From assembly GCF_003314975.1 (NCBI RefSeq), contig NZ_QNRF01000001.1, positions 558,001 to 622,000 on the forward strand: a stretch of 64,000 bases of DNA, read 5' to 3'. Source of the stretch: Marinomonas aquiplantarum. Lineage in GTDB: Bacteria; Pseudomonadota; Gammaproteobacteria; Pseudomonadales; Marinomonadaceae. Below are positions 20,717 through 28,325 of this stretch, piece after piece (the first letter of the stretch is position 1; every line of letters begins with the position of its first letter). The notes under the pieces are model-generated. The model saw nothing but the letters and a program-made list of their open reading frames with translations, ran no database searches and was not told the origin of the DNA. The position numbers were made by a program, and so were the translations under genes.

Positions 20717-22936
20717 ATGGTAATGGACGTTTCTTTTATCCTGGATTCATTGAATGACAAGCAACGCGAAGCCGTTGCAGCACCACTGCAAAACAGTTTG
20801 GTGTTAGCAGGCGCTGGATCAGGAAAAACTCGAGTATTAGTACATCGCATTGCTTGGTTGATGCACGCTTATGAACTGTCTCCATACAGTCTAATGGCGG
20901 TAACTTTTACCAACAAAGCGGCTCGAGAAATGCAAGGGCGGATTGAAGAGCTGGTTGGGGTACCGCCGCAAGGCATGTGGGTGGGAACCTTTCACGGACT
21001 GGCTCATCGCTTGTTACGAGCTCATTGGCGTGATGCGGGTTTGAAAGAAAACTTTCAGATCATGGACAGCGATGATCAGTTGCGATTGATTAAGCGAATC
21101 ATGCGTGAGTTAAGCATTGATGATACTCGTTGGCCACCCAAACAAGTGGCGTGGTTTATTAACGGGCAAAAAGACGAAGGTCGTCGAGCCGCCCATGTAC
21201 CAGACAGTCATGACCCTTTCACAAAAGGCATGCGTGAGCTTTATTATCATTATGAAGAAGCCTGTGAACGAGGTGGACTATTAGACTTTGGTGAATTATT
21301 ACTGCGCGCCCATGAGTTGATGCTCAGTACACCAGCGTTACTACGTCATTACCAAGAGCGTTTTCGTCATGTGTTGGTGGACGAATTTCAAGATACCAAC
21401 ACCATTCAATACGCTTGGTTGCGTGTCATGGTTGGCGATCAAGGTACGATCACCGCTGTTGGGGATGACGATCAGTCTATTTACGGTTGGCGTGGCGCCA
21501 AGATCGAAAACATCCATAACTTTAGCAAACACTTTGACCATGTTCAGACCATTCGATTAGAGCAAAACTACCGCTCCACTGGCCATATCCTGAACGCGGC
21601 CAATGGTTTGATTCAACATAATGATGATCGATTAGGCAAAGAGCTGTGGACCGACAGCGGTGAAGGGGAACCCATTTCCGTTTACGCAGGTTTTAATGAA
21701 CAAGATGAAGCGCGCTTCATTTTAGGCATTATCAAAGAATGGCGAGATAAAGGCACATCGCTCACGGATATGGCGATTCTATACCGCTCCAATGCTCAAT
21801 CCCGGGTGATTGAAGAATGCCTTGTCAGGGAACAGATCGCTTATCGAATTTATGGTGGACACAGATTCTACGACCGTTTAGAAATTAAAAATGCCTTGGC
21901 CTATGCTCGTTTAGCGCTTGATCCGAATGACGATGGTGCCATGGAACGAGTGGTGAATGTTCCGCCTCGTGGTATTGGCGAGCGCAGTATTGGTACCTTA
22001 AGAGAGATCGCACGTGATCAAGGTTGTTCTATGTGGCAAGCCACGCAAGAAGTGGTGCGACAGTCTCTGATGCCGGCTCGTGCTACGAATGCCATCAAAG
22101 CTTTCTTGCACCTAATTGAAGGTCTTAGCACAACGGTTCAGCAGCCAGATTTGAATCTCAATGACATTTTCGAACAGATCATCGATGAAGCGGGTTTGAT
22201 TCCCTTCCATGAGAAAGAGAAAGGGGAGAAAGGCGAAGCACGTATCGAGAACTTAAAAGAGTTGGTCGGCGCCGCTGGTGGCTTTAGTTGGAATGACGAA
22301 GACGAAGAGTTTAGCTCGCCGTTAATGGCCTTTTTAGATCAAGCGGTATTGGATGCTGGCGATCAGCAGGCGGACGAATATCAAGATGCAGTGCAATTAA
22401 TGACCTTGCACTCAGCAAAAGGTTTGGAGTTTCCTCTGGTGTTCTTAACGGGCGTCGAAGAAAACGTCTTCCCCAGTAAGATGTCATTTGAGGAGCCTGG
22501 CCGTTTAGAAGAAGAGCGACGCTTGTGCTACGTTGGTGTCACCCGAGCGATGGAAAAGTTATACATTACTTACGCTGAATCTCGTCGTTTGTTTGGCAGT
22601 GAGTCCTTTAACAGTCCTTCTCGCTTTATCAAAGAAATACCACAAGAATGTTTACAAGAAGTGCGTCTGCGCTCGCAGATCAGCCGCCCAGTATCCTTAC
22701 AGCGCCCTGATTATCAAGCCGAGAAAGAGAAGCTGCAAAACAGCAGTGTCTTAAACCGTTATCAAGCACCAGAAGTAAACGTCAGCATGGGTGATCGTGT
22801 AAAACACCCAGTGTTTGGTGAAGGCTTAGTGGTGAATTACGAAGGTCAAGGGCCACAAGCTCGTGTACAGGTTAACTTTGATGATGAAGGCAGTAAGTGG
22901 TTGGTGTTGTCGTTTGCCAAATTAGAAGTGATGTAA
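20717..22936 (+). CDS. uvrD: DNA helicase II UvrD (SF1A)
   Basis: 3'-to-5' ATP-dependent helicase of nucleotide-excision and mismatch repair. All SF1A motifs are in order: AGAGSGKTR (I, near residue 32), TFTNKAAREM (Ia), LVDEFQDTN (II), GDDDQSIYGWRGA (III), LEQNYRST (IV), MTLHSAKGLEF (V) and VGVTRA (VI). A Tudor-like C-terminal tail follows (VVNYEGQGPQARVQVNF). 739 aa from the first ATG; the ATG at 20723 (737 aa) is equally likely. Complete. Confidence 0.96.
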   Translation: MVMDVSFILDSLNDKQREAVAAPLQNSLVLAGAGSGKTRVLVHRIAWLMHAYELSPYSLMAVTFTNKAAREMQGRIEELVGVPPQGMWVGTFHGLAHRLLRAHWRDAGLKENFQIMDSDDQLRLIKRIMRELSIDDTRWPPKQVAWFINGQKDEGRRAAHVPDSHDPFTKGMRELYYHYEEACERGGLLDFGELLLRAHELMLSTPALLRHYQERFRHVLVDEFQDTNTIQYAWLRVMVGDQGTITAVGDDDQSIYGWRGAKIENIHNFSKHFDHVQTIRLEQNYRSTGHILNAANGLIQHNDDRLGKELWTDSGEGEPISVYAGFNEQDEARFILGIIKEWRDKGTSLTDMAILYRSNAQSRVIEECLVREQIAYRIYGGHRFYDRLEIKNALAYARLALDPNDDGAMERVVNVPPRGIGERSIGTLREIARDQGCSMWQATQEVVRQSLMPARATNAIKAFLHLIEGLSTTVQQPDLNLNDIFEQIIDEAGLIPFHEKEKGEKGEARIENLKELVGAAGGFSWNDEDEEFSSPLMAFLDQAVLDAGDQQADEYQDAVQLMTLHSAKGLEFPLVFLTGVEENVFPSKMSFEEPGRLEEERRLCYVGVTRAMEKLYITYAESRRLFGSESFNSPSRFIKEIPQECLQEVRLRSQISRPVSLQRPDYQAEKEKLQNSSVLNRYQAPEVNVSMGDRVKHPVFGEGLVVNYEGQGPQARVQVNFDDEGSKWLVLSFAKLEVM

Positions 22937-22974
22937 CTTATTGAAAATAAACAATTGTCACTTTTTTGTCGCCT

Positions 22975-22990
22975 AAATGTCGTGACATTT
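22975..22990 (+). promoter_or_regulatory. Palindrome upstream of the XRE-2TM gene
   Basis: AAATGTCGTGACATTT has perfect 7-bp arms around GT and lies 22 bp before the first ATG of the HTH gene. Short palindromes in this position are typical operators for XRE regulators. The T-run behind it could also make it a weak uvrD terminator. Confidence 0.5.
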
Positions 22991-23012
22991 TTTTGAATGA
23001 GTATTTAGTCTG

Positions 23013-23510
23013 ATGAAAAACGTTGAGCGGGATTTAAACATGATAGTAAAAACACTTAGATTGCAAAGAGGTTGGTCCCAAGATCAGCTTTCACAGTTAT
23101 CTGGATTAAGTGTTCGTACTATTCAGAGAATTGAAAAGGGAAATCCTCCCGGCTTAGAGTCATTAAAATCCTTAGCTGCCGTTTTTGATGTGTCCATAAA
23201 CTCTCTTCAAGGAGAAAAGGAAATGACTATTCAGACTGAGTATCAGCATGAACAATCCGAAAATTTTGAAGCAAACATCGCTCAAATAAGAGTGAATAAA
23301 ATCGCTAAATTTTATCAGCGTGCGATTCGATATGGTGCCATTATCTGTCTGTTGTTCGCGATCAATATTTTTACTAGTACAGCGTATATATGGGCGGTTT
23401 GGCCCATGCTTGGCCTCGGTGTTAGTTTAGTTATTCGTGGCTTAGACGCATTTGGTTACATGAATTGGTTTGGCCCTGAATGGGAAAAGCGGCAATTAAA
23501 TAAAAAATGA
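23013..23510 (+). CDS. XRE-family regulator with C-terminal 2TM domain
   Basis: 165-aa membrane-linked DNA-binding protein. Residues 12-66 are an XRE helix-turn-helix (RGWSQDQLSQLSGLSVRTIQRIEKG). After a polar linker with heptad-like charge there are two hydrophobic segments at about 107-123 and 125-142, followed by FGYMNWFGPEWEKRQL, which matches the bacterial 2TM domain. It probably tethers DNA or senses the membrane. ATG 23013 has no clear ribosome-binding site; ATG 23040 (156 aa) has GCGGGA 9 bp upstream, so the start is uncertain. Function unknown. Confidence 0.8.
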   Translation: MKNVERDLNMIVKTLRLQRGWSQDQLSQLSGLSVRTIQRIEKGNPPGLESLKSLAAVFDVSINSLQGEKEMTIQTEYQHEQSENFEANIAQIRVNKIAKFYQRAIRYGAIICLLFAINIFTSTAYIWAVWPMLGLGVSLVIRGLDAFGYMNWFGPEWEKRQLNKK

Positions 23511-23543
23511 GGGTTTAGCATTGTCAGTCTGATGCTTTGTATT

Positions 23544-23573
23544 AGGAATGAGGATGCGTTGCTCATTCCTTTC
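23544..23573 (+). terminator. Terminator-like hairpin after the XRE-2TM gene
   Basis: Perfect 9-bp stem (AGGAATGAG/CTCATTCCT), 9-nt loop, followed by TTTCTCC. Weak T-tract. Confidence 0.6.
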
Positions 23574-23653
23574 TCCACTATTCTATTCAGCAAACCTTTT
23601 CTAACCCCTGTAAACTAATGCCATAACAAAGATAAAAGTAAGGGAGAGAAGTG

Positions 23654-24709
23654 ATGATTCGAGTAGGACTGATTGGTTACGGCTTATCTGGTCGGGTGTT
23701 TCATGCACCTTTTGTGGCAAATGATCCACACATGTCTTTAGCTTATGTTTGCAGTTCCAAAGCGGACGAAGTTACCGCCAGTTGGCCTGATGTGGCAGTT
23801 GTGGCGGTGGCAGAAGACGTTTTTACCGCACCAGATGTAGATTTAGTGGTGATTACGACGCCCAATCAGCTGCACTTTGATCAAGCCAAGCAGGCTTTGG
23901 AAAATGGTAAGCATGTTCTATTGGAAAAGCCATCTGTCACCAGTGTTAAGCAAATAGAGTCTCTCTGTACGCTTGCTAAGCAGAAAAATTTGATCTTTTG
24001 TGTGTATCAAAATCGTCGCTTTGATGGTGATTTACTGCGTTTAAAGTCTCTTATCGACAGTGGTGAGCTGGGTAATCTCAAGCACTTAGATTCTCGCTTT
24101 GATCGCTTTCGTCCTTTCCCTCAATCCCGCTGGCGTGAAGAGCCAGGGGTTGGGACGGGGATCTTTTGGGATCTCGGGCCGCATTTATTGGATCAGGCCT
24201 TGTTTTTGTTTGGTCCTCCAAAATGGTTACACGCCAGCATTGATAGTTTGCGCGAAGGGAGTCAAACCCATGATTGGTTTGAAGTGGAACTGGGCTATGA
24301 AGATAAAAGGGTTCGTTTGGCCTCCACACCGTTTGAAGCAGGTGATATGCGCCGCTTTAACGCAAGGTTTGATAAGGGCAGTTGGCAATGCCTTGGTTTA
24401 GACCCGCAAGAAGAGGCTTTGAGAGCAGGACAAATGCCTTGGCAAGAAGGCTTCCCATCACAAGCTCAACAACAGACGAACAAACGTTTCATTGCACATA
24501 CCCAAGATGATATTGAGACCATAGTAGAGGCATCGACGGCAGGGCAATACGCGTCATTTTACGCGCAACTAAGACAAGCTATCTTAGGTCAAGCGGATGC
24601 CCCTGTTTCTATGACCCAAGCTTGCCAATTGATCTATTTGCTTTGTTTAGCGGAGCAATCAGCCGAGACTGGGCAGCGTGTCTCATGGCATTACGCGACT
24701 CAATATTAG
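23654..24709 (+). CDS. Gfo/Idh/MocA-family NAD(P)-dependent oxidoreductase
   Basis: Predicted cytoplasmic sugar or polyol dehydrogenase of 351 aa. The Rossmann loop GLIGYGLSGRV is at residues 5-15, and the family EKP motif (Glu91-Lys92-Pro93), whose lysine is catalytic, lies in HVLLEKPSV. Later FWDLGPHLLDQAL matches the conserved GxxxDxGxHxxD substrate motif. ATG 23654 is preferred to the overlapping GTG at 23651 for better spacing from GGGAGAG. Substrate cannot be read from the sequence and no sugar cluster is near. Confidence 0.87.
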   Translation: MIRVGLIGYGLSGRVFHAPFVANDPHMSLAYVCSSKADEVTASWPDVAVVAVAEDVFTAPDVDLVVITTPNQLHFDQAKQALENGKHVLLEKPSVTSVKQIESLCTLAKQKNLIFCVYQNRRFDGDLLRLKSLIDSGELGNLKHLDSRFDRFRPFPQSRWREEPGVGTGIFWDLGPHLLDQALFLFGPPKWLHASIDSLREGSQTHDWFEVELGYEDKRVRLASTPFEAGDMRRFNARFDKGSWQCLGLDPQEEALRAGQMPWQEGFPSQAQQQTNKRFIAHTQDDIETIVEASTAGQYASFYAQLRQAILGQADAPVSMTQACQLIYLLCLAEQSAETGQRVSWHYATQY

Positions 24710-24780
24710 GAATTTGCTTAAATTCTGACTTTTTATTCAAAAAAGGTTGAGCAAAATTCCCACACTTCTTATTATCTGTC

Positions 24781-24817
24781 GCCCTTTTCGTGTTTTTTGC
24801 AAGAAAAGGGCACTTTT
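24781..24817 (+). terminator. Terminator-like hairpin after the Gfo/Idh/MocA gene
   Basis: 9-bp stem (GCCCTTTTC/GAAAAGGGC), 13-nt loop, followed by ACTTTTC. About 70 bp after the stop; the T-run is short. Confidence 0.5.
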
Positions 24818-24969
24818 CTGTCTGATCTATAATAAAAAATACAATCGATGGCGCATTTAGGGTGCTCTATTGATTCAACCTATCTCAATGTTTGGTGATG
24901 AAGATTACACCGACATGTCACAGACAGCATCTCATCATAATTAAGTAACTGGCTTCCTAAGGGAAAAAA

Positions 24970-26082
24970 ATGCGTAAATTAATGGTAATGGGCAAATTGG
25001 CGTTCGCTGGTTTATTCGCCCTTCTTTTGGTCGCTTGTGGCGGCTCTGAAAAAGCTGAAGACACAGCACAAGCAGAACAGAAAGCGAAAACTATCCACTG
25101 GAAAATGGTCACGACTTGGCCAAAGAACTATCCAGGTTTGGGCACAGGTGCACAAGCATTGGCTGATAACATTAAGCTGATGTCGAATGGTCGATTGGAC
25201 ATCAAAGTCTATGCCGCGGGCGAATTGGTGCCAGCATTAGAAGTATTTGATGCGGTGTCTCGTGGCACAGCACAAATGGGTCATGGTGCGTCTTATTACT
25301 GGAAAGGCAAAGTGCCAGCAGCGCAGTTCTTTACCACGGTACCGTTTGGTTTAACGGCACAAGAATTCAATTCTTGGGTGGCCTACGGTGGCGGTCAAGA
25401 ACTTTGGGATGAGTTATATGCTCCATTCAACTTGATTCCAATGGCAGCGGGTAATCCTGGCGTGCAAATGGGTGGTTGGTTTAATAAAGAAATTAACTCC
25501 TTGGCGGATTTTCAAGGCCTGAAAATGCGTATGCCTGGGTTAGGTGGCGAAGTCTTGAAGAAAGTCGGTGCGATGCCAGTTAACTTGCCTGGTGGTGAAG
25601 TATTTACCGCGCTACAAACAGGCACAATTGATGCTACCGAGTGGGTTGGTCCCTATAATGATTTAGCGTTTGGTTTATACAAAGCGGCTAAGTACTACTA
25701 TTTCCCTGGTTGGCATGAGCCTGGCTCTGCGGTAGAAGCTCTTTTTAACAAAGAGGCGTTTGAAGCGCTTCCTGCGGATTTGCAAGCCATTGTTCGTACT
25801 GCTGTTAAGCAAGCGAATCTAGACATGATCAATGAGTTCACCGCTCGTAATAATGCGGCCTTACAGACTTTGATTAATGAACATAATGTGGTCTTGAAAG
25901 CGTACCCTGCGGATTTATTGTTAGCGCTGAAAAAAGCCTCTTACGAAACCATTGAAGAGGTGGCTGCACAAGATCCGCAAAGCCAGAAGGTTTATGAGTC
26001 CTTTAAAACCTTCTTACATTCTGTCAGCGCTTGGCACGATGTGTCTGAGCGAGCATTTATTAACGCTCGTGCCGCTGAATAG
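24970..26082 (+). CDS. TRAP transporter substrate-binding lipoprotein (FcbT1/TakP-like), copy 1
   Basis: Periplasmic receptor of a TRAP transporter, 370 aa. A lipoprotein signal peptide ends in the lipobox VACGG with Cys23. The body (WKMVTTWPKNYPGLGTGAQ, KMRMPGLGGEVLKKVG, ATEWVGPYNDLAFG) fits the DctP subgroup of mannitol/chloroaromatic and 2-oxoacid binding proteins (COG4663). Glu224-Trp225 sit where the TakP family contacts ligand or cation, and the arginine in KMRMPG is the usual carboxylate clamp. It stands alone, followed by its own terminator, and no membrane subunits are adjacent. A gap-free paralogue follows. Confidence 0.87.
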   Translation: MRKLMVMGKLAFAGLFALLLVACGGSEKAEDTAQAEQKAKTIHWKMVTTWPKNYPGLGTGAQALADNIKLMSNGRLDIKVYAAGELVPALEVFDAVSRGTAQMGHGASYYWKGKVPAAQFFTTVPFGLTAQEFNSWVAYGGGQELWDELYAPFNLIPMAAGNPGVQMGGWFNKEINSLADFQGLKMRMPGLGGEVLKKVGAMPVNLPGGEVFTALQTGTIDATEWVGPYNDLAFGLYKAAKYYYFPGWHEPGSAVEALFNKEAFEALPADLQAIVRTAVKQANLDMINEFTARNNAALQTLINEHNVVLKAYPADLLLALKKASYETIEEVAAQDPQSQKVYESFKTFLHSVSAWHDVSERAFINARAAE

Positions 26083-26129
26083 ACATCGACTTTAGGTTGA
26101 TTGTTTCAGCCAACCGTCTAGCGATCTAT

Positions 26130-26166
26130 AAAAAACGCTTTTCTCTGTTGAGAAAGGCGTTTTTTG
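26130..26166 (+). terminator. Terminator of TRAP binding protein copy 1
   Basis: Hairpin with arms around ACGCTTTTCTC and GAGAAAGGCGT, preceded by an A-run and followed by six T. Confidence 0.88.
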
Positions 26167-26281
26167 CTTTTAGGCGGAAAAAATCATCCAAATCAACAAT
26201 AAATAACAAAAAGGCCTTGAGAGCAGGCTCAGCAATTCATACTATCTCAATAACTTAGTGCATAAAATGTGTCTATCGAAT

Positions 26282-26309
26282 CCTGCTTTTTTGCATATTT
26301 AAAAGCAGG
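26282..26309 (+). repeat. Inverted repeat in the leader of TRAP binding protein copy 2
   Basis: Perfect 9-bp arms CCTGCTTTT/AAAAGCAGG with a 10-nt A/T-rich centre, 86 bp before the start codon of copy 2. It has no counterpart in front of copy 1. Possible operator or leader hairpin. The rest of the 312-bp gap holds the copy-1 terminator and nothing else I recognise. Confidence 0.5.
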
Positions 26310-26394
26310 CATGTGATTAGGGTTACATAAATAGATTTTTTACCAAGCTAAGTCCTATAAAAATAAGTGAAACTAGCCTCTTGAGGGATAACGA

Positions 26395-27507
26395 ATGAGT
26401 AAAATAAAAACCTGGAGTAAGTTGGCATTGCTCGGCTTAACAACCGCTACTTTGGTAGCTTGTGGTGGTTCTGATAAAGCGGAAGAAACGGCGAAGGCGG
26501 AAACCAAAGCAGAAGTCATCAATTGGAAAATGGTGACGACTTGGCCAAAAAACTTCCCTGGACTGGGAACGGGTGCTGAAAACCTAGCGAAAAGCATCAA
26601 TGAAATGTCCAATGGCCGCATCAACATTAAAGTTTACTCAGCGGGCGAATTAGTGCCAGCACTCGAAGTATTTGATGCCGTATCGCGTGGAACAGCGCAA
26701 ATGGGTCATGGTGCAGCGTATTACTGGAAAGGCAAAGCCCCAGCCGCACAGTTTTTCACCGCGGTTCCTTTTGGTTTCACTGCACAAGAAATCAACTCTT
26801 GGATTCATCATGGTGGAGGTTTAGCTCTGTGGGAAGAAATTTACGAACCTTTTAACCTAATCCCTATGGCGGCCGGTAACACAGGCGTACAAATGGGTGG
26901 TTGGTTCAACAAAGAAATCAACTCGCTAGAAGACTTCCAAGGCTTGAAAATGCGTATCCCTGGTTTGGGTGGCGAAGTCTTGAAAAAAGTTGGGGGTATT
27001 CCGGTTAACCTACCTGGTGGTGAAATCTTCACTTCCTTGCAAACGGGTGCGATTGATGCGACCGAATTTGTTGGTCCATACAATGATCTAGCCTTTGGTT
27101 TGTACAAAGCAGCGAAATACTACTACTACCCAGGTTGGCATGAGCCAGGTTCTACTATGGAAGCCATCTTTAACAAAGAAGCGTTTGAGGCCCTACCGAA
27201 AGATTTGCAGTTGATCGTTCGTGCAGCAGCTCGTCAGGCCAATGCAGAAATGTTGGATGAATTTACCGCGTTGAACAACTCTGCATTACAAACCTTAGTG
27301 AATGATCACAATGTTTCTTTGAAACCTTTCCCTGAAGATGTGTTGTCTGCTTTGAAGAAAGCATCTGCGGAAACGTTAGAAGAAGTAGCGGCAGCGGATC
27401 CAATGAGTCAAAAGGTATATGACTCCTTCAAAGACTTTGGTAGCAAAGTTCGAGCATGGCATGAAGTCTCTGAGCGTGCTTACATCAATGCTCGTGAAAT
27501 TGATTAA
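26395..27507 (+). CDS. TRAP transporter substrate-binding lipoprotein (FcbT1/TakP-like), copy 2
   Basis: Paralogue of the preceding gene. Also 370 aa, alignable to it end to end without a gap, with the lipobox cysteine again at residue 23. The ligand-proximal motif is ATEFVGPYND: Trp225 of copy 1 is Phe225 here, and VAYGGG becomes IHHGGG, so ligand preference may differ. The carboxylate-clamp arginine (KMRIPG) is kept. Its own promoter region (312-bp gap) and terminator suggest separate regulation. Probably works with the DctQM proteins encoded at 33.7-35.6 kb, which lack a binding protein. Confidence 0.87.
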   Translation: MSKIKTWSKLALLGLTTATLVACGGSDKAEETAKAETKAEVINWKMVTTWPKNFPGLGTGAENLAKSINEMSNGRINIKVYSAGELVPALEVFDAVSRGTAQMGHGAAYYWKGKAPAAQFFTAVPFGFTAQEINSWIHHGGGLALWEEIYEPFNLIPMAAGNTGVQMGGWFNKEINSLEDFQGLKMRIPGLGGEVLKKVGGIPVNLPGGEIFTSLQTGAIDATEFVGPYNDLAFGLYKAAKYYYYPGWHEPGSTMEAIFNKEAFEALPKDLQLIVRAAARQANAEMLDEFTALNNSALQTLVNDHNVSLKPFPEDVLSALKKASAETLEEVAAADPMSQKVYDSFKDFGSKVRAWHEVSERAYINAREID

Positions 27508-27553
27508 GTATCACCGAGTTGATAAAAAGTGCGTTTACAAAACGTAAACGCAT

Positions 27554-27590
27554 AAAAAACGCCTTTTGTCTTAGACAAAAGGCGTTTTTG
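27554..27590 (+). terminator. Bidirectional terminator between TRAP copy 2 and the put genes
   Basis: Perfect 16-bp stem (arms AAAAACGCCTTTTGTC and GACAAAAGGCGTTTTT, loop TTA) with A- and T-runs on both sides, between two convergent transcription units. Confidence 0.93.
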
Positions 27591-27629
27591 TTTTTGCTCA
27601 GTAAGGCAGGACCAAAGATCAACGGCCGT

Positions 27630-28313
27630 TTAGTCGTTCATGCTACCCAGTTCTAATAGAGTGGCATTACCACCAATCGCCGTCGTGTTGTTTGACACGG
27701 TGCGTTCTGTCACAAAGCGCAGTATGTAATGCGGCTTGGCGATGGTAGACAGTTTTTCGCTCTCTGTCTCTGCAACTAACTGACAAATAAGTCCAGATTT
27801 TGCAGCGAGTGTTTTATTCAATACCATGGCTTGTGCTGGTTCACACAATACTGCCACGCCAGCCAAATCGTCTGCTTCAATGAGTGAATCTTTAGCGGAC
27901 TCGGCAATGTTTTGAATTACCCCTTCAGGGACAAAAGGCGCAATATAATCCATAATTTGCTGACCTTCTGGGCCAACCGTAATGACGGGATTACCAGCGA
28001 TTAACGCGGTAAAAACTTGTCCAACCAAACCCACGTTTGCTTTATCCGACGCGATCTCGGAATAGCACAAAAAAGCGCCTCGGCCTTGGTTAGAAAGTTC
28101 GTTACTTTCACCTGTTGGTCCTGGCATGATGCGAGTTTCAGCGATTTCTTTACGGGCATTTTCAATCTGCCAAGTCGCCATTTGTTTTTGCTCGGCAGTA
28201 AAGGCATATAGGCTTTGCAGCAATTTCTCTGCACGGCCATGAACACCCAACATATCCCATTTTTCCAACACAGCTTGCGCGACCTGAATTTGAATAGGTT
28301 TTACGATTGTCAT
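27630..28313 (-). CDS. Stand-alone PutA C-terminal ALDH-superfamily domain
   Basis: 227-aa protein matching the C-terminal domain that long PutA proteins carry after their catalytic aldehyde dehydrogenase. Evidence: the MPGPTGESNEL segment (E. coli PutA has a PGPTGE motif here), a Rossmann-like middle part (VFTALIAGNPVITVGP), and the end TERTVSNNTTAIGGNATLLELG, which mirrors the extreme C-terminus of E. coli PutA. It has no catalytic cysteine or glutamate of its own. It begins 12 bp after the putA stop, with its own GGGGAG ribosome-binding site 6 bp before the ATG, so it is a real separate gene. Probably associates with PutA in trans to close the channelling tunnel and dimer interface (inference). 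Confidence 0.82.
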   Translation of the reverse strand: MTIVKPIQIQVAQAVLEKWDMLGVHGRAEKLLQSLYAFTAEQKQMATWQIENARKEIAETRIMPGPTGESNELSNQGRGAFLCYSEIASDKANVGLVGQVFTALIAGNPVITVGPEGQQIMDYIAPFVPEGVIQNIAESAKDSLIEADDLAGVAVLCEPAQAMVLNKTLAAKSGLICQLVAETESEKLSTIAKPHYILRFVTERTVSNNTTAIGGNATLLELGSMND

Positions 28314-28325
28314 GTCTGTCTCCCC

